From assembly GCF_000005505.3 (NCBI RefSeq), contig NC_016132.3, forward strand, positions 54,884,914 to 54,948,913: DNA of 64,000 nucleotides, written 5' to 3'. Of the stretch, positions 12,418 to 25,018 are shown piece by piece. A program made the position numbers and the translations under genes. Each line of letters starts with the position of its first letter. The first letter of the stretch is position 1. The notes under the pieces are model-generated. The model searched no databases. It saw only the letters and a program-made list of their open reading frames with translations, and was not told the origin of the DNA. The DNA comes from Brachypodium distachyon. Taxonomy: Eukaryota > Streptophyta > Magnoliopsida > Poales > Poaceae.

Positions 12418-13697
12418 TACCTCGTATCCATGTTAGTACTTTTACTATTCTTACTTATGTTCACAAAATAAAGGTTGCACAATAATTAACTTTTTTTGCT
12501 AGGTTCGTTGGGGTTAAGCTTCGTTCATTTAATTAACATTACTGCCCTGATAAATTAATGTGAGAAGTTGGTGGGGACCACAAAGGAAGCATATGTTCCT
12601 CTCTCCTTTCTCTCTGTACAGCCGGTTCCTCATCTTTCAGCCGCTGCAGTCGCCGGCGACTTGGTTGGACGATTAGGCGGCGGCGACGGTGAAAAATCGG
12701 TGAGAAGTTGTGGAAAGACGTCGGCCATTCTGTTCTCTGTTCTCTCCCTAACTAAGGCAACAACCAGGTAACGCTTATATCTGGGATTCAGATGTTCTTC
12801 TTCGTAGATTCGATGCTAGGTCTTCGCGTAAGCAGCGCGCTATTGTGCTCTGTTTTTTGCTTGGAGTACAGATCTGTTGTATGTTGTACGAAGGTGAGTT
12901 ATGTACTGCTAAGATCTTGCTGTTTTTGTTCTTTTTTGCTTGTTTGTAATTCGCTATTGTGATGTAGAGTGTTGAATAGACGTCCTCTATCCTGTACGAA
13001 ATTTGATTTATTTTCTGCATATATAGTTGAGTGTCGCAAGAAGTGGATCTGGAATGTAGAGTTGTGAACAACATGTTATATTTTTTTCATTTGGTCGGAT
13101 TAGAGATCCAAACAAAGCTTGTTTGGATTTCCTGTAAGTCAGAACAGTAGATCTATGATTTTGTTTTAGTTGTACGTTCTTGTACTTTGTCTGTACCAGA
13201 GGTACAGAGATTAGAAGTAAACGTTTTGTCCAGCAGAGCAACAGATATGGAAGGGACAACTTTGTTTGCATGTCATGAAGGAAAAAAATTTAAGTAATTT
13301 TTTTACAACTTGAACAATGTATGTGGGATATATATATTAGGTTTCTGTTTTTTTGCGAGTACCGAACAATTCCCATATTGTCTGGTTTTGAAAAATGAAG
13401 TTATGTTCATTTGTAGAACTGACCTGAGATGTGCACGTATCACTTAGAAGTGCAGTACATATGTGTGCAATGCAGTACTAGACGTTATGAGTGCTAAGTT
13501 AAGTACATGTCATTGAAATAGCCGTTAATTTTAAAATATGTTCAAATGACATGCATGTCCAATAAATATAAGTGTACGGGATTGTATGTCTATTTGAGTA
13601 CGTAATTTTGTTTCTAGAAGTATATACTCTGTTTTGACATAGGTTATCAATTGTTCGTGCCATTGTTATTAACTGTATTGCACCTTCTCTGTTAGAT

Positions 13698-16600
13698 ATG
13701 GCATCATGTTCAACAAGCAGACAAGGGAGAAGTTCTGGTTCGGTTCCCCGAGGTCGTGGTACTAGAGGACACAACCTTCAGGCGCCATCTGATGATATTT
13801 GGAGTCCCAAGTTGTTTGCTTGTCAGAAGCCATCCATTATGAATGAGATGTTCTCCAAATTTAATCATTTCAAGCTGTTATTAATGAAAGATATTTCTTT
13901 CGATGGAATGCCAGAGATGCCGAAACATCAATGGAATCGGCAGTTCTCACTATTTTGTCTGAATCAGACTGATGCTGATGGGGATCCAATGGAATTTGAG
14001 TAGCCTGAGGGTACAAGAGTACCCATATACCCATCAGATGTACATGATATTATAGGTGTGCCATCTGAAGGAAAGCATATTTCTGTAATAGATGATGAAG
14101 TGCCTGAAGAGATGATTGAAGAAGTTAGCAGGGCTCTAAGAGTTAAACAGCTAACAATCTCGACTGTTTCTAATGTCGTGGAGAGCGTAATTGATGAGCA
14201 CAGCTCGAAGAAAGAAGAAGAAGCTTTTCAAATTGGAGTTGTAATTTTATCATTCGCTTATCTTCTTGACTGCAGAGATCGCAATCCAAAGATTCCGCTA
14301 TATTTGCTTCCTTACCTGAGCACCGTTGAGAAACTTAAAGAAGTGAACTATGCAAGGTGTGTGCTTGATATTCTGGGAATTGCTGCCAGGAAGGTGAAAG
14401 AAGTGAAGAGAGGCAGTTATTCGACCTGTATTGTGAGTGGTTGCTGCATTGTACCTCAGGTATATAAAAGAACGTACTTCTGAATTATTTATATTGTGCC
14501 AGACATGATGTAATGTTTGTTAAACACTTCTGTGTGCATATTTTCTATCTTGATAGCATTGACTTTGGCGTACACAAAGCTAGACCAGCTATATTCCCAA
14601 GAATCAAGGCTTATGATAAAGGGAAGCTAGATATGCTCATCAGTATTGACAAGAAGCCACATAATGCTGATTTGAGCCAGTGGTACGGTAATTACAAGGT
14701 AATTTTAATATCATATGCGCGGTGTTTCTAGGATCAGGTTAATGAATGTGTACATCGTTGTTATGATATGTGAGTTCTGTACCAGAGAAACAACGAGATC
14801 CATTTTGATCGAAAAGGTAAAGGCATAGGGAGAAGTTATGGTACGTCAAAGAAGAAGAAGTACAGGAGCGATCGACAATCCAGGAAACAACGGCGTTTCA
14901 ATGCTTTGATGACGGTCATTGAAGGGCAGCATGATAACGATGGTTATCCGGTTGAACATCTGAGACGAGAGCTAGTGAAGAGGAAGAATCTTCTTCTCCA
15001 CCGTATAGCGGACTACATGGATAAGGAGACTTCTTCAGATGAATCTGATGAAGAGACGAGATCTCAGGGACATGGGATGGAAGGTACCTACTGGATGTTC
15101 TTTGTTAATTCGAAACGAGTGTTAATTTGTGTTATTTATCCAGCACGTTAAGTTATGAATACGTTTGCAGCACGTGACGGAGCACAACAATCGGTTCACG
15201 ATGATGCGACATCAGGTTAATTTGATCACATTAGTATGTACACAAATTTCATTGGACTAAGCAATAAATATTTGTGAGATCGAGATAGGCAATCAGGGGG
15301 GGGGGGTGTGAATGATTGCGCGGAAGCAAATTAAAACTTTTCCCGAAAGTTCAAACCCTAAATTACCTTTCTGTCTGTGATAGTAAAACAACCGTAACTT
15401 TTGATTGGATGAACCAAAAAATACATATGAGTGTGCAAAAGAAAGGTATTGAAATTATCTAACCAACGCAACAAGAATTAGCTCCATTGGACTTACCAAT
15501 CAAAAGATATGATCAAACCAGTAACAGCTGACAGAAAGTTACGAGAATTAATCTATAATCGATTTCGAGGAATAACAAGAAAGATAAAGTAATCACGATC
15601 TTTCCTTGATCTCGTGATAAACCTGCAGTAGAGTATTATGAACTCGTGATAAACTTGTAGCAAAGGTTAGAAAGATCTAGCACGAAGAATCCACGAAGAT
15701 CTGAGAAGAACAAAGATGACACCGCCAACGAATTTCTTTATTGCAACGATATCGATCGATTACAAAAGATGCAACCATGAATCCAAAAACTCTTCAAGAA
15801 TTGATCTAGATCTAAAACTCTGAGTTCCTTCACGTCCTTGCTAAAACCCTAGCTAGGACGCCCTCTATTTATAAGGGAAAATTCGCGACTCTAAACCGAG
15901 TCCGAATCCAACACGAACTCCTCTGTCCCGGTTGGTATTCTGTCAGTGGGGCCCGCATATGACCTTATATTGAGATTACTCCAAAAGCAAAGTTGTTCGT
16001 CTCGACGACGCGCACAACTTTTACGTGGACCACTTTTCCATCAAACGCTGTCTTGATGATGCTACTGTTTAATCTTTAAACAGCTCTCATCCTGTCACGG
16101 CTGGACCTACATGTTTTCACGTCGATGCCACTCCATGCCATCAACTCTTCTTGTGATGTCTTCAAAACTTGACCATCACGTGTCGAATATGTCCAATACC
16201 GTACATCTCCGGTATAAACAACGTACGACAAACCGGTGCCCTTCCGCATAATCGTAGCCTTCACTTCCATTGTTCCTTCGCACGAACGTCCCGCATGACC
16301 TTGATCCTCGACCTCAGCTTCTCCCAAGCTTCGTACCTCGATCCCATCATCAACCACGTTCCTCTAGCTCCGGCAACACCTGAAATTGAACACACAAATA
16401 ACCAGTACGAGCACAAGTCCGCGACTTGACTCAGGGTAAGTTTCACACAACTCACGCCATGTTTTCACATAAGAAACTAATGGATCAACACACCACTAGC
16501 AAAGCACTAAGTCCAAACAAGATACATGTCATCACATAAGTATCCATATTACCAAAGTATCCACAGCAATGTTTCACCTCAAACACTTGCCAATGTTACG

Positions 16601-18730
16601 CATCACCTATGATTTCACAATATTTATATAGGTAATCCGAAATTCCAAATGCCTGCTCGAGTAGAAGATGTCGGTGTTTGGCAACGTTCGAAAGAAGTTA
16701 GGAAGGATGGTTCTAGAGGTAATTAATTACATCTCTCTCCATAGCATGTAGTGTCAGGTTTTCATTTAGCAGATGTATTGCTTTTATGAAATGTACCAGA
16801 TGTACCAATTATTAACACTCGGAGAGAATTTACAGTACAATCTTCTGGGAATGGTGACAATGTTGGAGAGGACAGCAACATGAGTGAAGTTGGTCAGAAA
16901 AGAGGAACCGAAGGTAATGATTTATGTATTTTGTATGGTACATTTTTTTTCTGATGGTAATGAAAATTGATAATATATTATGTTAGGTCCTAGGAACTCA
17001 GGAAGCCAGTCCTCAAAAAGATACACCCACATACGTTAGTATTGTCCATTATATATTATAAGGAGGAGAAAATAAACATTAAAGATTAAAAAATTTGCAG
17101 ATGCAAGAGTGTAGGACTCGAAGAGGACGCACGCAGAGATGTTGAAATAGCTGATGTAGAAGGTTAGTTCAGCTCCATAATGTATTGTACCTCGTTGTAC
17201 ATTGAATTAACATTATTGTACAAATAATTTTAGCAGGACAGGGCCATTATGCAATTCCTATGGTTGAAACTCAAGGCCCGAGAAATGTTGAAACTGCAGG
17301 TACGTAATCTAAAAAGTGCATGTGCGGTGATATGAATAAATGGTTGGCAGTTTGATTTGTATGAAGTCATTTAATGCGATGTCATGTTTATTTGATATGG
17401 AAGTACATTGGGCCATGAAGGTAACAATGTAGATGTACATTCTTCAATAAAGATTATGGTTGCAAAAGCACTTGGACTGCTGAAACACTCATGCTCAAGA
17501 CCTCCAGGAATGCCACGTGTTCCTGAACGGAGAATAAGGAGGAAACAAGCTGCGAGGAGGTAACTTTAATTTACATGGCTATATCTTTTTTATAGTTCTG
17601 TAGTTGTCTAAAGTGGCAACAAATATGTATGTAGGGGTGTACATCCAGAACATTGTATTGAAGAAGAGGGGGCAAAAGAAGATGTGCAGGAGGAAGTTGT
17701 CCGTATAGGATTGAACAACACTGTTGAATCAAGTGAGTATTTGAAATACAGAAGCGGAGTCATCCATGACTTCGAATTAAGTAAATAATGCTTCATTTAT
17801 TCTTTATTAGATAACGCGGAGTTAAGTGCGAACAAGAAAATTCAGGCCGGTACGTTATGTGTTACATAAGTTAATAATGCGAAGAGTACTTATTTATGTA
17901 CATGATGTTTTGTCTGTTTCTCAATTGCAGGTGAAAGCGTGAATGAAGACTTTAGTATTAATACTGTACTTGAAGATATTGAAGCTGTTGAACACATCCA
18001 GGCTGAAGGAGAAGAACAGTTTGATGAAACATCAGGTTTCCGTACTTTTATTATGTTTCATGACATCATTGACGATAGAAAGTTAAGATGTTAAATTGTT
18101 TGCAGATAAACCTGGTGAAGTAGAGGCAGTACCTGGTTGTGTCGTAGAACCAGCAGTTGTTGATGGAAAAGAATCATCATTTGATGGTACTTGCCATATA
18201 GAAGGAATAATGTTTGTTCTTGCTGCAAAATTAAGTTGTGGTATGATTTGTGATGTTGTTTGGTAGTTCCAAGAGGAGAGCGTATGGAGAACATATCAGA
18301 TGGTGAGCACGGTGGGACGGGAGGATCGGGAAGTACAAATTCTGGCAATGTGCATGACTTCATTAACAGTTTCTTCCTAACACCGGCAGGTGACCAGACG
18401 TTAGGAGGTACGGTACTTGAGGCTGAACATTTATGGTACTTTAATGAAACCATTATTTTGTTGCTTATAACAGTAGCGCAGGTCCATTGGATATTTATAA
18501 TTTGCAAGGACCTGCTGCTCCTATCTTTGATGAGACACCACAATGTATGTTGTTGTACTTTGTCATATGCTTTCCTTGTGCATTGGGTACTGAGCAAGGT
18601 TGTCAAACATGTAGAGAAAGATAAGGATGCCTCTAAGTTGGGTGAGAAGGAGGTTTTAGAAGAGGCAGTGGCGGTGAAACCTAAATCTTTAACTGGAGAG
18701 GAAGATGCATCGGGTCTGAAGATGTTATAG
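13698..18730 (+). pseudogene. Cluster copy B: plant mobile-domain protein gene with one nonsense and two splice-site defects
   Basis: Starts MASCSTSRQGRSSGSVPRG, a basic Ser/Arg N-terminus missing from copy A. Exon 1 (13698-14459) carries the mobile-domain-like region (FSKFNHFKLLLMKDISFDG, EEAFQIGVVILSFAYLLDC). Exon 2 (14540-14698) has IFYLDSIDFG and FPRIKAY. Exon 3 (14786-15083) is a basic stretch then acidic ETSSDESDEET. Small phase-1 exons follow: 15171-15215, 16632-16718, 16836-16913 and later ones matching copy A in order, to TAG at 18728-18730. Defects: TAG at 14001-14003 where A has Tyr; exon 2 acceptor CAG changed to CAT at 14537-14539; the donor after GGAAGCCAGTCCTCAAAAAG near 17021 is AT instead of GT. 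No Ulp1 domain before the convergent copy C. Paralogy to A is certain; function unknown. Confidence 0.75.
15273..16619. mobile_element. Solo LTR, 1347 bp, TSD ATATT, in an intron of copy B
   Basis: Begins TGTGAGATCG and ends GATTTCACA (TGTGA/TCACA ends), flanked by ATATT at 15268-15272 and 16620-16624. It sits between two exons that are adjacent in copy A. There is no coding frame and a run of ten or more G near 15296. The size and the wording of the first 60 bp suggest a copia LTR; orientation is not certain. Confidence 0.8.
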
Positions 18731-19751
18731 TTTTTGAAGTGCAGTTTATTGTAGTGTAGTGAGATGTATCATTATGAATGCAGATAATTCTGTTTAAGGT
18801 GGTGAGATTTTGGTGTACACGAGGTGTAACGCGCAGAGTATGAAGAATTGTGGCGGAGATGCAAGTAGTCATGTCACAAGTGGAGGCGGCAGTACTGTGT
18901 AGTTGTTTTATGGAATTATGTATGCATTTGGCGAATTAATTTGTTTTTTTAGGAGTGAAGGCGGTAGTAAGATGTCACTGCGCTGATTGCAAGTACTTGA
19001 TGATCGAGTCCATGTCACTGCGCTTCTTGCAAGTAGTTGTTTGTGAATATTTAACTCATGTACGAGATTGAACTGTAGTAGTTGTGAAGGTTGAGGTTAG
19101 CGTGGATGCAATAATGAAGACATGATGGCCCATGAGAACATAAGTAAATGAAACAAGATTTTTACGTGACATGACAAGAGAAAATTAGTACGAGATGGTA
19201 CATGAGAAGATAAGTACATGAAGGTATATTAGAAAATAAGTACATCAAGTTCTATCTGTTAGTACGTACGTGAAGGCCATGAACATTAAAACAGAAGTAC
19301 ACCTTACGGTACATTAGAAGACTTTGATTGAGTTGAATTATGGAGTTTTTCATGTTTTGAAAAATTGATGGTAAGAAGATACAAAACGGGTACATCATGG
19401 TACATGAGAGTAGGATGGCCGTACCTTAGGGCATAGGATAAGAGGACAGGAGTACTTGAGCATGGATGAGTAGTATGATGCATAATTAGTGCAAAGAAGC
19501 TGTGTTAGGCAGACGGTACATAACTTGATGAGAGGTCACATAGGACAGCATAATAGAAGTTGATAACCCAGATGGAAACATCACATTACGGGCAGTACTT
19601 AGTACAGATAACAAATTCTAAAACAAAAGGAATTCGACAGATATAATTTATACAGGCAGAGAACTGAAGCTGGTAAAACAGACAACTTGGACGGATGGAA
19701 GACTGGGCTTTATGTATAGATTGGCACAATGATGGTGCAACATTTGAGCGT
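18731..19751. other. Spacer between convergent copies B and C, no gene seen
   Basis: About 1 kb with many GTAC and TACATGA words, for example around 19190-19440. It contains the 3' ends of both genes and no open frame of interest. No Ulp1-like coding could be found for copy B here. Confidence 0.5.
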
Positions 19752-21455
19752 CTAGACTTGTCTCCAATTTGGTGGGTTGATGATCTTCAGTATGTGGATT
19801 GGTAGTGTGGCTTTGTTGTTCTCCATGGTCAGCAGTTCATGAAGAAAGGTATGCTGCAACCTTGAATAACCATTCTAGGATGTGAACAAAGAATATATGT
19901 GCAGCAATTAGTAATGAATGTGACACAACAATGCAGGAAACAATAATTAGTGGAAGATTTAGAACTTACCAGTGTCAGTGGCTGCTCCAATTCTTCCCCA
20001 TTGTAATTGCGTAGACAATGCAGCATGCACAATCCGCTCTGATTCCTGAAGTACATATATGTTTTACTATTATGTTGTTCACAGATTAGCACATAGCAAA
20101 CATGATCGAAAGTAGTTTGTTGTCCGTATATATGTACCATGGATCTTGTTGGTAGTACCTTTACATATAAGAAAGTACAAATTGATTGAAGGTACATTTT
20201 GAAGTTTTGCACTTGTAATAGCATTGGAAGTACTGCTACGAGTACAATTTGGCAGATGGCAGTGGGTGCGATTGAAGTACTTGTATTAGTTGAACATTGT
20301 GAAATAATGGTGTTATTTATTTTTTCCTTACTTGGTGAACTTGTCGTTGGTGAGAACAGGATAGACATGAGGCCAATCTTTCTTCTGAGGATTCCAAATT
20401 TCATAGTACTTGCTGAAGCAATGGAAGAGCTTCTCTTGAATGACGTCAGCGTAATGACCCTGCAATTATTTGATTGCTACTGATTCCATATGCAGCCCCA
20501 ATGGATCAAGTACATGAATAATCTCTTCTTTCATGTCAAACATGTAGGCACACCAGGATTGCTCAATAAATGAAGGCACGACGAACTACAATAAATATTT
20601 GTTAGACATTAAGTATGATTGAATGAATGTAAAGATATCACATTTGTTAGGAGTTATTACCATTGTAGTGCAGGTGTTATACGCTATGTCGTCGCCAATG
20701 AATTGTTGCTGGATTGATAACAGAGATGTGATGTCGTCTTCTGCTATCGCACGTACCTGTTTTTGTACATAAGTTTTGTTCATAGTACATGAATGGTGAA
20801 AAGAAGAAATTTACGATGATTAAAGTTTGATTGAAATGTACAGAGAAATCACTCTCGAGGAGATGACGCCAACGCATCCTTGAACTAGTTGGTTCCATCC
20901 TGGAGTCTAGTTGCGTTAACCGCCTTACAAGAAGGTCGCACAATTCGAAGTCAAGAACGTCGTCACGAATTAGTTGATTCTGTATTGCACTGCCGGGCAT
21001 TGAGATGTACCGAGGAAATTCACTGGTGACCCATGGCCTGGATAAGAATGTGCATAGTTAGCATAGTGAGTATACTTTAAATTTGAGAGTGGAAAAGTAC
21101 ATGTGCTTACATTTTCAAGTACTGTGGAGGCGCATCAGCACACCATTCCATCAGACTAACCATGATGAAGCGATCCCCCTTCACCAAGGGTTCGATCTCT
21201 GTGCTTACTTGTGCTAGTCCCTGGATCGACTCACTAGCACACACAGTTCAAGATGTAATACCAAGATACAAAGGTCAAAAGTACTTTATTACATCGTATC
21301 ATCCAAAACTTAAATTGTACTTACAAACTTGCATGACCTCTTAGGCCAGCATAAACAAATAATGTTCAAAACCATGACAACAATGTATCATGAAGCTGCA
21401 GCGGAAAGGTAGAGTAAAAGGGCCTCATCTACTCCCAGAGGAGAGAGCATGTTGG

Positions 21456-22783
21456 TGTTGGGAATATGCCCTAGAGGCAATCATGTATGATGTAATTCCC
21501 AATGTATTCATAAATATTATTAAGTTGTCCTTGTTTGAACATCTGATATGTATCATTGAATATGTGATTTGATTGTGGAATTATGTATTCATGTTGTTCA
21601 TACTAAATTGTCCTTAGTCATTAAGGTTGTGCTGGACACATAACCTAGACTAATGTGAAAGTTGGCTGATGACTCGGTTCCACTTGTCATGGGCATGGTG
21701 ATGTCATTCCAGCTTACACGGACTCGGCTAAAGAGTTTAGCGAGTCGGACTGACCCATATTGAGATGCAACGAGTAGGTCGTCATTTGCATGTCTCAATC
21801 AATGTAATCCTTAGACCTGAGGTTATCGCACAATCCGAGTTGTGGATCACCAACTTAGGTTCTGTCAAACGTTGTTCCGTAACAGGGCAGTTATAAAGGC
21901 AGAGTTCGGGTTGACTGAGAATCAAGTTGTGTGATGTGGATAACCAAGATGGGATTTTGCCCCTCCGACTGGAGAGATATTCTCTGGGCCCTCTCGAGTG
22001 ATATGATTCGGGAAGCATGGCGATGCGCGACTTGGTTAACTGTTAACCGGGTCGATCGACTAAGAGTTAGTCGGATGAATCGTATATCACAGATCGAGAA
22101 GAGAGTTGAACTATTAAAGGGATGACGATTAATCGCCTATAGTTCGACAAGGTATATCGTGAGGCAAAAGGGACTAAGACGTATGTCACATTGGAAGGTA
22201 CGTCGTCATGACTCGATGGTACTTGGGAGTCGGCACGTTCTGCTAGGAGCCGTTACCGATTGATCGATTGTGAGTCGGACTCCAATGTGTCCAAGTCGCC
22301 ATGAGCCTGCGGGGTCACACACTTAAGAGCGGGAGCAAGTATTTGGTCGGGTTGGACCCGAACTGGAATTGGGCTGACAATGCGAGTTGGACTCGTAGGG
22401 TGGATGGGCCACAAGGCTTGGAGCCCACTTCCACTCGATATATAAACAGGGGCGTGGGATGCCTAAGGGGCACGGTTTTTCCACTATCATGCGTTGAGAA
22501 CCCTAGCCCGATTCAGTTCAACCGTCGCACCGGACCTAGCAGTCCGCCGCCGGAGCTCCTCCTCGCACGTGTGGATACCGGCAGAGGTGCTGTACGTTCA
22601 GCACTTCGACGATCGCGGGATTGGATCGGCTGGATCGGATCGAGGGACTGCACTGCATCAAGGCGCCGCATCAATAATCCGCAACTGCGCGTCTAGTGGT
22701 AATCCTCGTGGCCTTCTCCCTCGGCTAGATCTTGGGAGTTCGCGTAGGCGAAAGTTTTTTGTTTATCTCTACGCGCCCCTTCA
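21456..22783 (+). mobile_element. Nested copia solo LTR (BARE/Angela-like), 1328 bp, TSD GTTGG
   Basis: Starts TGTTGGGAATATGCCCTAGA, the recognisable start of Triticeae BARE1/Angela/WIS LTRs, and ends CTACGCGCCCCTTCA. Flanks are GTTGG at 21451-21455 and 22784-22788. TSD and termini are seen; the family is from memory of the LTR start. Confidence 0.85.
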
Positions 22784-25011
22784 GTTGGAATGTAAGCACA
22801 TGACCCATGACAAAACGACGAACCTCACTCATCGTCGGATCCACCTGCATTGTTAATTGCAGCCACTACGTGGTCAATACATTTGAATGTATTGGCAAGC
22901 TCACTAGAGTTATAAAGGACCTACCAAATACATGCATAGTTTGGCTAAGTGGGGTTTGGCTATTTTGCATAAAAGCATCATTATTCAAATCCTATCATTT
23001 TTTAGACAAATACTTTTGAATTCTATTGGACACGGGGTAGAAACACCCATGCTCCTATTAACCTAGGCACATTGAGTAGAAACATCAATGCTTCTACCCA
23101 GTTCAAACAATTCATTTTATTAGGAAATTTGAATGAGTGAGACTTTCCTTACAGCTTCAATATCTAGTTGCTCATAATTGTCCGTAATCGGGGACACGGC
23201 TAAGTACTTAGTTTGACACTCTCGAGAGGTTGTACACATTCCCCATAAGAATTCGACGTGTTAATCCCTTGCTGTCCTCCGGGTGGAGCAGCAACGGCAT
23301 CGACTTCAAGAATTTTCAGAACATGTTCACCCAAACCACCTGAGGGACCCGCGCTCCCACCTACACAACTACCTCAGTACAATCCCTCGGATCTGGGTAA
23401 ACATTTCTTACTCCATCCAGGCAGAGCCCATATTACCATGTGGTTGTACTGGAAGCTACTAAATAGGAAACTAGTCCAGTCTCTGGTTATCCCGGGTGGC
23501 ATCCCACATTGTGACGAAGGCGCTCCCCGAATTCACGGGAGAGACGTTCATGGACGATTCATCTCCGAATCCACGGAGACTCGACTCAGAGGGACCCATA
23601 GAAATGGACCTAACGTCACGACATCCGAATACTCAAAGCAGCCCACCCAGGACGGTTCATTGAATTACTTGTTTTGCCATACACTAGGAAAACTATATTT
23701 GTAATTCAATAGTATCACATTGTAATAATACCACCCTCGTATATTATCATAGCATAGCATTTTACTACTACGATAGCAATTGGTGGTGAAGTCATGGCAA
23801 AGGTATCCTATACTACTAGGACAGATCATAGCTAGCATAGATACAATAATAATCCTGACAATGCAACTAATAAAATCTAGTGCACAATAAAATAATGGGT
23901 AAATGATCAACGTGAACTTGCCTTGATAGTAGTTGGAGTTCAAACACCCTTCACAGTCACACAGTTCGCTCTCCGAGAAAACTATACAATCAGGCAAACA
24001 TACACATACATAAACACACCACACAAGCAAAAGAATATGTATGTCATGATGCAATGCAAAACATATGACATGAGTTTGGTTTATTTTATTTGGGTGATCT
24101 GCTGATCCAATGCCTTGAGAATTAAGCACATGTAATTAGGGTTTTTAAGCAAAAGCAAAAGCTAGGGTTTAAATCCTAAAATGAGATTTTATTTGCATCT
24201 ACAAAACAATTTAATTCAAAATATTTATTTCTCTGCCCCATTGGACAGAGGACATTAAAACAAAATTTTGGGCACTTGTTTCATTCAAAAAGGACTTCTA
24301 AATAATTAGTTATGATTTAAATGGCATAAAACCCTAATCTGTAATTTGAATGTGATTCAAATATTCAAATTTGAAATTGGACAGTGCCAAAAGATTCTAC
24401 ACCTACTAAGGATTCCAAAAAGGTGTGGATCACTAAATTTGGCCAAATGGATTTAAAGTTATGATCATTTGAAGTTACAGGGGCCTATCTACAAAAGTGC
24501 CTTTTATTAATTTCGGGGGATTAAAATTACATTTTTATTTTATAAAACCGGGTGCCACGTGGCGCATTATTATTGGACGGTACCGGTTCGGTTTATAAAT
24601 AAATCCGAGCCGTTAGATCTAACTTATGAAGATCGGACGCTCCATAGTGCGTACCGGTTCGTTTTATAAGTGATCTAATCCTACCCATCGATCTAGATCG
24701 GACGGACAAGGGGAGTTCTAGGGTTTACCGGGAGGCGCGGGCTGCCGGAGTCAGGGGAGACGGCGGCGCGGGCACGGGCGAGGCGGCGCGGGGTGCTCCG
24801 GCGTCGCGGGCGGCTCGGGGAAGACACGGGGAGGCGCGGCGCGGCACGGCGGAGACGGGGGTGCGGTCGGCGGCGCTCGGGGACAGTGCGGTCGGCGCCT
24901 AGGACGAAGAGGACACGGCGGCGCGGGTGCGGCTCCAGCGAGGGATTCTGGCGGCCTGGCGGCGTGCGAGCGAGGGAAATCGGGGGGGGAAAAGAGAGGG
25001 GGTCGCGGGGG

Positions 25012-25018
25012 TTATATA
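25012..25018 (-). promoter_or_regulatory. LTR-internal TATA box of the second large LTR
   Basis: TATATAA on the minus strand beside a GC-rich block, matching the position of the TATA in the sister LTR at 7496-7502. Confidence 0.4.

Larger units (their letters stand above)
11383..13697. other. Spacer between copies A and B, GTAC-rich, with the probable leader of copy B
   Basis: No gene is seen. From 11.4 to 12.2 kb it is AT-rich and dense in GTAC and TACTA words. A pyrimidine-rich, then GC-rich stretch at 12.59-12.77 kb (TCTCTCCTTTCTCTCTG, then CCGCTGCAGTCGCCGGCGAC) looks like a transcribed 5' leader, followed by a possible leader intron before the copy B ATG at 13698. The leader interpretation is inference. 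Confidence 0.4.

Noticed and set aside
20445..20465. A 21-nt GTAG...GCAG segment in copy C that, if spliced, would remove the in-frame TAA
   Set aside because: Far too short for a plant intron; I treat the TAA at 20466-20468 as a nonsense change.
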